Notes under the pieces: model-generated | Seen by the model: only the letters and a program-made list of their open reading frames with translations | What the model was told of the DNA's origin: nothing | Database searches by the model: none | Position numbers and translations under genes: made by a program | Origin: Archilochus colubris | Taxonomy: Eukaryota > Chordata > Aves > Apodiformes > Trochilidae | Assembly (NCBI GenBank): GCA_023079485.1 | Contig: CM041084.1 | Location: 15,962,609 to 16,026,608 of the forward strand | Length of the DNA: 64,000 nt | Direction: 5' to 3' | Shown: positions 36,335 to 51,328 of the stretch, piece after piece | Layout: each line of letters begins with the position of its first letter | Numbering within the stretch: the first letter of the stretch is position 1

Positions 36335-39300
36335 AATGAGAATTTAAAAACATAAGGAGCTGTGTTCATGGTGTGGGGGCTTCTTGGAGTATTTTACTCT
36401 TGCAGATCTAAAAAATACAAATGGAAGCAAAAAATAATATAAAATTTGTCATTGTTTTAGAGGAGCAAAAATGTAGTCAGCCTAGTTAAATAATACATAT
36501 TTTTAAAAATATAGAGTTGTTTTCATTAATAACATTCTCTTTTTAAGTAAACATTTGAATTTTCAGAACAGTTTAAGAAAAAGAACTTCAAATGTTTCCA
36601 ATGTCAGATATTCTTTATGTAAGTTGATAGTGTAAAATTTCGATTTATAAACTGTGAAAAGAACAGTGATAGCTTTAATATGAAAAATGCAGCACTAGTT
36701 ATTAGACATTTCAGAGGTCTGATGACAGTATTCATTTCCAGCTAGATCATGTCTAAGAATTTAGCTGAACATCAATATTTATATTTAGGTCGTGCAGGAG
36801 TTTGAATCATACCTGCTTTCAAGTTCTAAATATGGAGCATGTTTACATTAGTGATTCACAAGCACAGAATTTAGAGCTGAAATCTTTTTCTCCAAAGGTG
36901 CTTAAATATACATGAACCTCATCTTGGATCATATGTGCATAGTTCTGAAGAGCTGTGCATTTGAAAACAAAACCAAAACATTAAAAAACAAAACAAAAAC
37001 ATCACTAGCACTTCTTGCAGGTTCTTGTGAATGGCAAAAATTAGTATCTTGGAGTATAACAGTGGTGTGAATAAATCCATCACTTATTATTTACAGGAAG
37101 AGCACTTTACTGCATTTACATTGCCTTGTGCACTTACTGCACAATATTTTTGGTAAATCCTTTTCTTGATAGGATTTAAGTTTTAATTTTTGATATGTGT
37201 AAATTTTTTGCTTTTAAAAGAAATCTAATTTTTATGTAGAAGTGAAGTCTGTAGACTTTTTGGACTAGGTGTATATTACATTGATTGCATGGTGCAAAAA
37301 AGCTGGTAAAAAAATGTCCCTTTACTCTGTGAAACAAAGTCCTTTCTTCATGTTTTCAAAATATATGGAAGTTCTCTCCAGTACAGCCTGTGATAATCTT
37401 TAGCAGATTATATCAAGTGAAACTAAAGTGGCTTTATAAGTTTTGCTTTAAGATTAATTATTTCCCAGTGTCTATGTTGCTGACTGTTTCTACTGCAGTG
37501 GACAGAGAAGTGTGTTAGAAGCAACGATGGAAGTCAATCAGGAAAGAAATCTTAGTATGTTTGGTGTACAACGTAAACAAGTTTGTGATGACAGAAGTTC
37601 TTTTGGAAATTTCACAAAGAAAAACCACCTCATTTCTGGTATTCATGATCTTACCTAAAATATACATCTTTGCACCAAGATAAAACAATACGAAGTTTGG
37701 TTAAAAGCTCTATATTGAAAATTGTAGTGCATTGTTGTTTAATATGTTTTTTGGGAGGAGGAGGAAGGAGTTGTTAAGTTCCAGTTGTTTTGAGTTAAAA
37801 AAACCTCCAGCCAGAGGTTGGTTGGTATTTGTTTGTACTACTGGGGCTGCATCGTTCTGCAGGCAGTGTTCAGGAGCCTGATCTGGCTGTCAGAGGAGGG
37901 AAGTATTTTTAACATAGGTGGCATAATTTAGTGTAGCAGTGGACAGAATCTGTTTTGCAAGTTTCTTTGTCAAGGGTAGGTTCTTTTGAATGTGTTTTGA
38001 GGTTCTGCCTTTTATCCTGGTAGTGGTGCTTTAGATTTTTTTCATCTGTTTTCTCTATCTGCCTGATTGGTTTTAAACTGCAATATGGAACCTCATTAAA
38101 TTCAACCACTCCATGAACGTGCCCTAGCTTTATGTGGAAAAATGTAATTGTAGAAGACTAGTTTTAGAAGTCTTAACTGTAAGTAGCCTGAACTAAAAGC
38201 AAATGCTACCTTTGTTTTAGTTAATCTTTGATATTTCACACACATCTTTAAGAACTCCATGTGAGTGCATGGCTGTACATAGGCAGGGCTTCATAATACC
38301 TGCTTCTAGGAGGATTCATGATTGCTACCTTGAGGTTTTTAGCTCAGATTCAAAGTAAAACTAATCTTTGCTGGGAAGGAGCTGGTAATTTCTGATGGTA
38401 AAGAGTACAAATTTATAACTGTCTTGGGAAGAAATCCAGAAAGACTTAGAGTGTGTTGAATGTTTATATCTAACAGTGCAATATACAAAGAAATTAGTAA
38501 ACCAAAAGCAAATTCTCATGAAGCAGGCATGTTCTTCCTCTGTGTTTTGTTGAAGACCTAACTTCAAGGTTATCATAGAACCTTTCCTTTCTGCTGTAGA
38601 GATGATAGCTTGTTGCATTGACTGGAAATTGTTTTCTGTTGTCTCCTCCATTCAGGAAAAAAATTCTGGAATAGTGTAATAGAGGTGTCACGCTTTGTTA
38701 AAACATTTGCATTATCCTTGAGAGATATAATTCCTGGTCATTAATATCTGCCTTTAGTTAAGTGGTGAGTAAATTGGCATCAGAGAAATGTAGCTATTTT
38801 ATGTTCTTCTTACATTCTGATGCCAGCCATGTCAACAACACTGGCGTGTTCTGCTTTATCCTGAGCATCTCAACATTTTTCCAAGTTGCTTTATTTTTAT
38901 TGTGAGAAAGGTTATCAACTTGGAAATTACTTTGGCTATTCAGACTATGACTTTTGTAATACTGACTCATTGGAAAAATTATCAGGACAAAATGTAAAAT
39001 ATTCAAGTATTTAGGAGCAGCTGCTTGAAAACAGAAGCAACTGATTGCAGTAGATAGTATACATGTATGGTTCTCTGTTGTTCCTGATATAGTGCATAAA
39101 TTTCACTACAAAAGCAAAAGCATTACTTAACTAGATTAAAAAGTATTACAAATAAAGAAGACTTTTCAAAACAGAAAAGAACATTAAGGGTTCTTTATCT
39201 TGAAAAAGATGAGAATTTTAGATTATAGCTGAGAATTTTTTAAAGCCTTAAGAAAATGAGCTTTCTAACTTCCTTTGACTTGCAAGATTTTTTAATTTCT

Positions 39301-40062
39301 GCATGTTCATAAATTAATATAAGATTGAACCTTTTGTCAAGCTTTGTTAGACTTTTAGTTGAAAAAAATATTGTTCAAGCTATACATGAACTGAGGAAGC
39401 AACAGGAAGAAAAGAAGCAAAACATGCAACAGGTGATGGATAAGCACCTGCCTTAACAAAATTGTTTCAACAGTATGTTCCTCAGTCTCAATCATGAAAT
39501 CCACAATCAATTAAAAATTCCTAAAATAATTTGGAGCTCATGTGAAAGGGAGCTAGTATGAAAAGGATCCTCTAACCAGGTTAAGTTTCCAGAGCTCCTC
39601 TGAAGGGAATGGTTGGACAACAGCTGAATGCCATGCATCTCATGTTTGAACAGCACTACTGGAAGATGCTTATTTTGCCTATTTGTTTCATAGGACTGTT
39701 TACTGTATCAAAGAAGCATCTTACCTAGGACAAGTAGAATAATGTTCTTACTTTAGAAGACTTGGATTTTCTGCTGTTTGTGTAATTTCAAGCTAATGTG
39801 CAAAGCCCATGGTCTGTTTGTGTGTATGAAAAATACTGTTCTGTGTGTACAATACTAGAGTTATTAGATTTTTACCATATTTACATTAAGGATATGAAAA
39901 CACTTTATGTAGTTGTTTCATCAGTTCAATATGTATTAAAATTCTATACAAGAATTACATTCAATCTGCATGCATCACACTAATAGACCTGGACTGTAAC
40001 TAATATCCTCTGCTTTGTCTTTCATAAACTTTTCAGATGCCAAATAATATACTGACTATTAA

Positions 40063-40269
<207 letters not shown>

Positions 40270-41529
40270 TGAAGGTGAATGTATAACATTAACTTGAAAT
40301 GTGATAGATAGACATTATGCATGTTTATTCACAACCTTCAATAATACACTTGTGAGTTACTATTTGTAAAGGATGTTGTAATGAGTAACGAGAATGTGTT
40401 CATGCATGGTGTTTGAGTACTGTCTTTGTGGGCCAGTCTGAGCATTGAGATCAATAACATATTAATCTTGTATCTTGAATTTGAATCATGAACTTGTTTT
40501 AAAATGAGAGAGGGGGAATGAATTCCCAAAGAAATCTTGACCTTTCCTGTGAACTGTGCCTGTTAGCATTCATGTAAAGAAATGTGACCTTTTGATATAC
40601 TGAAAAGAAAGCATAAAAACATATTTTAAAATACTTGAATTGAAATCTGGACAAGATGTCTGTTGTTGTACTTTGGATTATGAATACTAGAAAGTTAATA
40701 TCTTCATGGGGATATCTGGAAAAATGAAAGGACTGAACCTAGGCTGCATTACAAGAATATTAAAATGTTTTACTGATTTGGATATTTTTATTTGCTGTAG
40801 AGTGGGAGTCATCTTGTATAAAATTTAACTATATTCTTTTCTTCCTGCACACCAGTAAGAGCTTTGTTTTATGTTATACTGAATGTTTTAATGGATAACA
40901 ATCCTGAAGAAAGGTCTGCAAAGTTACTTGGAGAAAGCTGTGATTTTGTGCTTAAGCTGACAGTGGGAGACCAATACTAGATATACAGGGGTGGATTATC
41001 CCACAGTAGGTACTTTAGTAGCACTCTTATTCTTAAGGGATTTCTGGCATCAGTAAACAAGAAATAAGTTTTTGTTTTGCCTAGCTGTAGTTGTCCATGG
41101 GCATAATTAAAAGTTTGACAGTAAGTAAAGTTCTTACTTTGTTCCAACATATTCAACCCTTTTATTTTTCTAAATATTTAAAACACAGCATTAAGAAATT
41201 ATTTAGGGATGAAAACAAACTTGCTGTAGGATTTAGTATCAAAAAGAGTATTAATTCTGAAAGGTGTGACAAAATTTGAACATAGAGTATGAAATGTGTT
41301 CTAATTGAGCAGTTTATTTTTAGTGTTAATGAAAACAATCTTACTGGTTTTTCTTGTACTGGTTAGCAAAAACTTAATAAAATCTTAATTTACATAGTTT
41401 CATGTTTCAGATAGGATTTGCCACTATGGCTTTTGTAAATTAAATACTTTAATAGTATCTTGAAGTGGACTGGAAAAATCCTTTGGATAAAATTAGAAGG
41501 GTGAAAGCAAGGAAACTCATAGGTTGATA

Positions 41530-42000
41530 TCAAGCCAGTTTAATTAGTAAAGCAAAAGATGCATGCACAAGCAAGGCAAAACAAGGAATTAATTCACTGT
41601 TTCCCATTGGCAGGTAGGTTTTTAGCCATCCCAAGAAGAGGAGGGCTCCAACACATGTAACAGTTATTTGGGAAGACAAATGCCACCATTTCAGACTTCC
41701 TCTTCTTTCCCCCAGTTTAATTGCTGAGCATGACATCTTACATTGTGGGATATCCCTCGGGACAGCTGGGCCCAGCGCTCCCAGCTGTGTCCCCTCCCAG
41801 CTTCTTGTGCACCCCCAGTGTCCTCACTGATAGGACAGGATGAGAAGCAGAAAAGGCCTTGAAGCAGTGTAAACACAGCTCAGCAAAAGTTAAATCCCAG
41901 TATTATTTGTTATGTGATCATAACAAATCTAAGACATACCACCACATGAGCTACCATGAAGAAAACTAATTCTATCCCAGCCAAAACCAGTTCAATCTGT
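41530..42000 (+). mobile_element. Endogenous-retrovirus LTR (avian type), nearly full length
   Basis: From TTTAATTAGTAAAGCAAAAG through AACAAGGAATTAATTCACTG, GTTATTTGGGAAGACAAATG and TTAATTGCTGAGCATGACAT, the landmarks follow one another as in a common avian LTR family I remember. They continue through GGATATCCC, GTGTCCCCTCCCAGCTTCTT and AGAAGCAGAAAAGGCCTTGA to TCTATCCCAGCCAAAACCAG. It is the same family and orientation as 15165-15498 but longer. No viral genes adjoin it, so it is probably a solo LTR. The borders are approximate and no target duplication was identified. The family (perhaps ERVL-like) is unverified. Confidence 0.75.
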
Positions 42001-42164
42001 TGCAGCCACACTTAGCACAATTCTTGTGATGAGGTAAGAGAGGGGTTTTTTTAGAACTGTCTTTTACTAGACAGGACAGTAGCCATGTAAAAAATTATTT
42101 TTTCAGTTTAAGACAATTTATTTACCAAGATGAAAACAGCCTTATAATGGAATCCGTTTTACAG

Positions 42165-42512
42165 GTATGGCTAGGAAGAGGCAAAGGGCAGGAGCTAATT
42201 GAAGCCTACAGATATTTGAGAGTGGGGAACACAGACAGTATACAGTCAAGCTCTTCCCAGCAGTGAAAGATGCTGAAACACAGGTTGCTGTCCACAAGTT
42301 TCAGCCCTGGGAGGGTTTAGACTGAGAATTTACAGAGGTATTTCATTAGGTGTGAAGTCCTGCATTGGAGCAGACTAACTGGAGATTTGGAGGCTCCAAC
42401 CTATAGCGTAAGGCAGTGCGTGATAGGATCTGACATTGATGTCAGTCCTGCTCTGAGCAGGAGGTTGGCCTGAATGACTTCCAAAATCTGCACTTCAACC
42501 AACATTTCTGAA
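42165..42512 (+). mobile_element. CR1 LINE, diverged 3' end
   Basis: The + strand has the CR1 order. It runs from AATTGAAGCCTACAGATATT and AGTCAAGCTCTTCCCAGC through GGAGATTTGGAGGCTCCAAC to CCTGCTCTGAGCAGGAGGTT and GGCCTGAATGACTTCC. It is older and more diverged than the copies at 22.5 and 27.4 kb, and its end near ATCTGCACTTCAACCA lacks a clean tip. Confidence 0.8.
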
Positions 42513-45500
42513 ATTGCACCTTATCTTTATGGGAAAGGAGTATTTGCAGTCCTTCCAAATTCCCAGCTATCCTGATGTTTTATTTTAGCTGGAGAAGAGC
42601 TCATGGTGCATTCTGTTTCGCATGTTACTTATTCTCCAGGAAGACTTAGAAGAATAATGAGTTGTTTCCTTCTCTTCCTCCATAATCCACCTTCATTCCA
42701 TTTTAGCTGTTGAACATAAAGAAATTAATGTCAGATTTCTGGTGATTTATGACATTAGCACTGCAATTGGTAAAAGCCCTATTATTTCTGTCTTCCCTAG
42801 ATAATTTTTTTTCCCCTTAAAGTAGGGGTGAGAAGAAACATGGATAGTAATTCAGATAAGGTCTTGCCAAAATATGGCACTGCAGAATAAAAGAAGAATG
42901 GTATATGCTGAATTTAATAAATCTACTGTTAATGCTTCCTGAAGTTACTTTACTGAAGAAAGAATAAGATCAATGTTTACTAAACTATTTAAAATTTCAC
43001 TTTCAGTTTATTTCCATGTCTTTTTAATGTTTTTTTTCTTCAGAGTAGTTCAGTTTTATATATTCACCATTCTCCAGTCAAAAAGTCTGATTTCACTTTG
43101 CATCATTATAACCAGATTCTTGCTACTGAGCTTGAGATTGGAGGAACCAATATATTTTCTAGGATGGAGATTGTCCGGTTTCTTGACTTGAAGATACTGA
43201 GATCTTTGAACTTTTCTTTCACCTCAGATATATTCTCATTCTCTGAACACAAACAGTAGAGATTGTTTTTCTGCAGAGCAGTAGGTTTTACATCAGTTGC
43301 ACAGCCTGAACGCTCTTGAATTGGCTATCTCCTTTGGATGACTTTCAGCAGTAGTCTCTGTGAAGCAAATTAGGCACTCTCCTAACTTCTTTGGAATACA
43401 TCTAGTGACCACTTTAATATAAAAGAGCACCACATTTCCTCTTCTGTTTGTTCATGCTTTTCTCTGAGTTAAGCACCTCACCGGTGTTCTGAACTGGTGT
43501 TAATCACATATTAATGAAGCCTGAGCTCCCAGGAGTCATCCTCTCAAAAGAGGGGGAAACATATGGTTTGTGGGAGGGCCTTCTGTTTGCCAGATTTCAT
43601 CAGTTCAAAAGTCAGTGCTGAACTTTTTTCCAGTTGTTCTGGAAGAGATGATTTAAACTTTTGGTTAATCCTTTCACAGGTTGTCTTTTTTTGTTGGGTT
43701 GTTTTTTTTTTCATAAATGTACTATTAGCAAATGCCATTCTAGCAGTATATTGCTCAAGAGAGGTGAAATTGTGGAGGTTTTTATCTGAGCCATGTAGTG
43801 TAAAAGAGCTCTGAACCTTGTGTGAAGAGAAGTAGAAATACCTCTCTTCAGAGTTAGTCCAAAATTCACCTGTCTGTAATTAGGCTTTTTATCAGATAGC
43901 TTGGAGGGTTTATACACCTACATCTTCAGGGCTTTTTAAGTCACTACCATGTTCCTGCTTAGTGTTTCTGATATTCAAGATGTAGAGCCATGCTATCAGG
44001 AGGTCAGTTCCTGGTCTCTCACTACTTCCAGCTTTCAAATAATATTCTAGGTTTGGGACAGCTGTCATTCAGTTATTCTGAATAGGATGTTTCTTCATGT
44101 TAAGATGGTTGATCGTTTGTCATACAAATTCATTTCACATTAGAAAACTAATCTTAGGTGGTCTTTGTATTCAAGAGAAAAATAGGGAACTTGAGAGAAT
44201 GAACCATGACATCTATTTAAGATGCCTGCCTTAGTGAAAGGATGGTTCATTCTCCAGAGCTGCCCATTTCTTTTCATTAACTATAGGAGGAGCCTAGACA
44301 CCTATCCTGAATTAGACACCTGATTTCCATACCTGAATCTGGGTGAGATGAATTAAGGTGATTTAAAAAACTCATTTATTACACTTGACAATTTTATAGG
44401 TAGGACTGATTTGGGTGTAGTGAAAGCTTTAGTGTGCATAGTCTTAAATGTATATAGGCATCACCTTTTAAATAACTCTTCCATATAAGGTAGGTAACTG
44501 ATTTTCCTTTATTTGCATTTTCAATAGAGAATTAATTAAAATAAGGCCTTATTGAGGTACTTAACTTGTATTCACCATCTGCATGTACTTTTGTTTAACA
44601 GAAAGGTATGCAAAAACTGTTAAAGATGTTTTGAATCTCTCATTAGTAATTTATTTTACAGGTTGGTCCTTTCTTTAAAAATAAATGTTTATAATGTTTA
44701 TATTTTGGAACTAACAAATGGCTGAACTAATAAAACTCACAAAATCTGAATGATGCTCACCAGTGTTACTACATTAAAAATGGAGAAAAAAAAAAAAAAC
44801 AACCCCAAAATACAGTAGAAAAGAGCCTTGCTGAAGAAATCTGTATTATTTTTAGTGCTTTTGCATGGTACAGATTTACACATTTTCTCAGTTTAATCAC
44901 CATATGGCTCTCAAACTCCTTAGTTTTTGCTTTAGATGTATTTTAAGCTGAGCTATGCTATTACATCCGTGTATGTCTCATTTAGGGTAGCTTACACTTT
45001 TGGCCAGCAACACTAAAAATATTTTCCGGCTCTCAATGTCCAGTCAAACATTCTTCCATTTTTAAAGCTCTAAATGAGGAGCTGCTCTGCACGTGTAACT
45101 GAAAGTACTGGAGCTGAACATCTCGTAAGGAGAAATTCTTGCCAGATTATATATACCTCATAGTTTAAGCAGGGCTGGCAGCAGTGCAAGTGAAGCTGCT
45201 TTTTCAGAAATTTAGTTCTTCAGGTTTTCAAAAAGAAATCCACTTGTGTTTGATTTTTTTAAAGTGTTCTAGATTTGGGAGGGAAGGGGAATTTAAGGAA
45301 CCTCCTTTTTTCTTTGTGTGCTATGGATACAGCAAAATACATAAACTCAAATAGTGCTTTTTGTGGGTCTGCCCATTCACTTTGATTTTGCCCTGGAAGA
45401 GTTATTGACAGTGAGCTAACTCATGTTCAGTAATTTCCCCATAAATTTAAACTTGCTTTTGTGTAGTTTTGAATATTCCAATTTACCTCTTACTTTGCTG

Positions 45501-46989
45501 CAGGGTGCTGGCTACTGGTAAAGGTTCAGCCAAACAGAATATAATGTGGTGGCTGTTCTAATTTTTCTCTTATTTGCAACAAATGCAGCTTGCATAGAGT
45601 AAAACCACGTTTTGGGTTTTTTTGTTCTGCATTTCCATCTAAGAGGCAGAGGAAAGTTTGTTTATTCAGTAAAGTTGTTAGCTGCAGTAAAATCCCCCCT
45701 CTTTATTCACTTGTACATGTTTCATTGATGTCTATGCAACATTTAAAAATAGAAGTAGTGATAAACATGTTTGTGTTTAGTCTAAACAAGTACAGAAAGC
45801 CAGTTCTAAAACAACATAATTACTCAAGGAGTTTCATATTCTGTACCTTACTTCAAGCACATTTCTCTGATGGAAGGAAATTCTAACCACTGCCTTGGAC
45901 TCAGAGGTGAAGTAATACTGTTCATTCACTAGTGAAGATTATGGACATTTTCAGAAAATGTACTTATCTGCCAGAGTCCTAAACAGCTCTGTGGATAAAC
46001 ACAGTTAGAGCTATCACAGGTAACTAACTGGACTGACATGGCAGGGTAATTGTGTGCTGATCAAAAGCTGTTGGCCAAGAGGTGATTTTTGGAGGTGACT
46101 ATACAGTGCAACTTACCTAGCGAAAATCCCCCTCATTATTCTGTGGATTCTGTTTGCCAGAGCAGGGCCATCGTTTCCCCCTTTGCTCCTTCCCATCTGC
46201 TTGAGAGGACTGGGCTGTAGCTTAGGCAGTGGCTCTGCCTCCTCTTCCCTTCTCTCCTGCTGCTGCCTGCTCTTCCCCGTCGCCTTGTGACTCTTTTCTG
46301 TCCACCCTTGCACTTATAGTTACAAAGGCATTTTTCTCATCTAGACAGCCGTTGACTGGAAATTTAACTACATGATGTCATTTTACCTAAATGCCTCACT
46401 GCTGTGTTTGTGTAATGTATGAAAGCAGTCATGACTAACTCAGGAAATGTTCCCCTCCTCTGCATTTCTGTCCCGTGGGTATTCCAGGTGAACCCTAACA
46501 TGCAGGAGCAGTTCTCAAATTTGTGTCTATTGGTAATTCTGTAAAGCAAAACTATGATTAGTGGGTAGACAGACAGTTCAGAGAGTGAAGTGTGACTATG
46601 ACAAACATGGATAATATTTTTTTACCCACAGTATGTAGTGTGGCCTGTTTAATTCAGGAAAAACAATTTATCATTTAGTATTTTTTTAGTACAGTTTTAG
46701 CTGCAGACTCAAGCAAGGTGTGCTGCAGTTAAAAAGTTGATTAAGTTGAGAAAGTAAAGTAATTGTATCATTGTATCTTGCATAAGTCACCTCTGAATAG
46801 AAAAGAATTCACTTTTTTATAGGATGCTAATAGAGCAACATATTATGTATATTCTTTTCCTGAGCAAATGTAATTTCTGACTTATTAATACATTGCTACA
46901 ATGTCAACTTGTTTGCAGTTTTACATAGCAAATAATTGTTTTTTAGTGTAACTAATTATGGCAAGATTAACCAATTTTTTTTTTTAAAG

Positions 46990-47071
46990 GGGGCTACAAT
47001 TAAAAGGGATGAACATACTGGTGCAATTGTGGTGGCCAGGATAATGCGTGGAGGAGCTGCAGATAGAAGTG
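46990..47071 (+). CDS. MPP7: MPP7 exon: PDZ domain, first half
   Basis: This 82-base exon starts in phase 0 and ends after the first base of a glycine codon. It encodes [16 protein letters not shown] and then [11 protein letters not shown] plus G. The opening glycine completes the PLG-type binding loop begun in the previous exon. [18 protein letters not shown] is the usual PDZ core, with strands beta-C and beta-D and the alpha-A turn. Family knowledge: PDZ domains of MPP proteins bind the carboxy-terminal tails of membrane proteins. The donor is G|GTAAGG. The acceptor AAAG after a T run is weaker than its neighbours, so skipping would be conceivable. Skipping this 82-base exon alone would shift the frame. 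Confidence 0.95.
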
Positions 47072-49901
<2,830 letters not shown>

Positions 49902-49976
49902 GCTCAGTCTCAAGGAGCAATTACGTTTAAAATCATACCTAGTGTGAAAGAAGAAATGCCAGTCAAGGAAGGCAAG
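49902..49976 (+). CDS. MPP7: MPP7 exon: last PDZ strand and PDZ-SH3 linker (25 codons)
   Basis: This 75-base phase 0-0 exon encodes [18 protein letters not shown] and then [20 protein letters not shown] is the final PDZ strand, and the charged remainder is the short linker to SH3. The acceptor is GTTCACCAG and the donor is AAG|GTAGGC. Because the exon is a multiple of three in phase 0, skipping it would keep frame but remove the last PDZ strand. Confidence 0.95.
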
Positions 49977-50539
49977 GTAGGCAAGACTATTTCAGAAGCT
50001 ATTGCAGTAGTTATTTTGCTGAGGATATACATGATTTGCTTAGATTTATGTCTCTGGACTCAATTTTTCTGATGTGACAATGTGTAGTGCACTGTTCACT
50101 TACTTCACGTTCTAGGTTTACAAGTGGGTGTAACATAGTTCTTAAGCCCTAACTCTGCAGCATGAAGTTGGCATAGGTAATCTTCAGTCTTCTGCAAGAA
50201 CCTGTTCTTCTCTTTTGCACAGGGTAGGAGACACTTGGTAGCCCACTGGTTCAAAAGTATCTTCTCTTCTGTTCCCCATATGGGCACACTATTCACTTGC
50301 CTTAAGTCCTCTTAGCCTTGGATCATAGAGCCTTTACTACACTAGGATTTTGGTTGCTGAAGCAAAGAATTTAACTTTCTAGCATGAACTTATGATGTTA
50401 GATGTCCATAAGGGTGTTTTATAGCCATACATATTTCTTGCTTGACATTATTTATTTCAATGGTTTTGAGTACTAAAAGCAATATAAGGGAGATACATTT
50501 AATATTTTGATTCTAAAGATAAAACATGGTTTGTTTCAG
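49977..50539 (+). other. MPP7: MPP7 intron, 563 bases
   Basis: The intron starts GTAGGC and ends ACATGGTTTGTTTCAG. I saw no repeat or other feature in it. Confidence 0.9.
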
Positions 50540-50736
50540 ATGTTTATCAGAGCCCTATTTGACTACGATCCGAATGAGGATAAAGCAATTCCTTGTAAAG
50601 AAGCTGGACTTGCTTTCAGAAAAGGAGATATCCTTCAGATCATGAGCCAAGATGATGCAACCTGGTGGCAGGCCAGACACGAAGGTGATGCCAATCCCAG
50701 AGCAGGCTTGATCCCTTCAAAGCATTTCCAGGAGAG
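50540..50736 (+). CDS. MPP7: MPP7 exon: complete SH3 domain
   Basis: This 197-base exon begins in phase 0 and ends two bases into an arginine codon. It starts [14 protein letters not shown], which holds the ALFDY form of the SH3 ALYDY motif. It continues [18 protein letters not shown], with [17 protein letters not shown] carrying the double tryptophan of the ligand face. It ends [10 protein letters not shown]. All SH3 landmarks are present, so the whole domain is one exon. Family knowledge: in MAGUKs this SH3 packs against the guanylate-kinase-like domain and strands of the HOOK, more than binding ordinary proline peptides. The acceptor is TTTGTTTCAG and the donor is GAG|GTAAGC. Confidence 0.97.
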
Positions 50737-51263
50737 GTAAGCTATTGAGAAGCATAGTTTCATTATTTTTTGTAGTAAGAAAACATTATTTGCTGAGTTG
50801 TTAAGTTAGAGTAGCTGTCATATGTAATCCTCATAGATTAATTACATAAATATGATAAACCTGCATTTGCAACAGGTCAACTGAATTTGGTAACCTGTTG
50901 CTGAAATACTTTGGATTTCTTTATTTGTCTGGCTAGAATTAGTAATGACAAAAACTGATAGAATAACAGTGATCCAGATTGAAATTAAAAAACATATGGA
51001 AAATAGCACATCAGTATCTGTATTCTCATTAATGTACTATGCAGGAATAAGAACTGCACCGGGTTATGGAGACCTTACAAAAATTTGAGGGTCAGGATTT
51101 AATTTTTTAGATTGTGAATAGATCACATTGTTTTAAGTTAATTTCTTAAAAAATCTTGTGGAAATTTTGCAATAGTTTCATGATGTTAAGTGTTTATTAA
51201 TCCCAAACCTGCAGTGAAAACTGAGGAGTTTGTGTCTTTCCCTCATCACCTCCCATTTTATAG
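50737..51263 (+). other. MPP7: MPP7 intron, 527 bases
   Basis: This phase 2 intron starts GTAAGC and ends CACCTCCCATTTTATAG. I saw no repeat or other feature in it. Confidence 0.9.
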
Positions 51264-51328
51264 GAGATTTGCACTAAGAAGACCAGAAGTGCAGATTCAG
51301 CCATTGAAAATTTCCAACAGAAAATCAT
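51264..51328 (+). CDS. MPP7: MPP7 exon: start of the HOOK segment
   Basis: This 65-base exon completes an arginine codon and reads RFALRRPEVQIQPLK followed by ISNRKS. It ends one base (T) into the next codon. ERRFALRRPE follows SH3 directly in MPP7, and the basic residues belong to the HOOK region between SH3 and the guanylate-kinase-like domain. The acceptor is CCCATTTTATAG and the donor is CAT|GTAAGT. By recall, the mammalian protein continues SGFRKSFRLSR. No exon with that sequence was found in the remaining 12.7 kb, so it must lie beyond the window. Confidence 0.94.
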
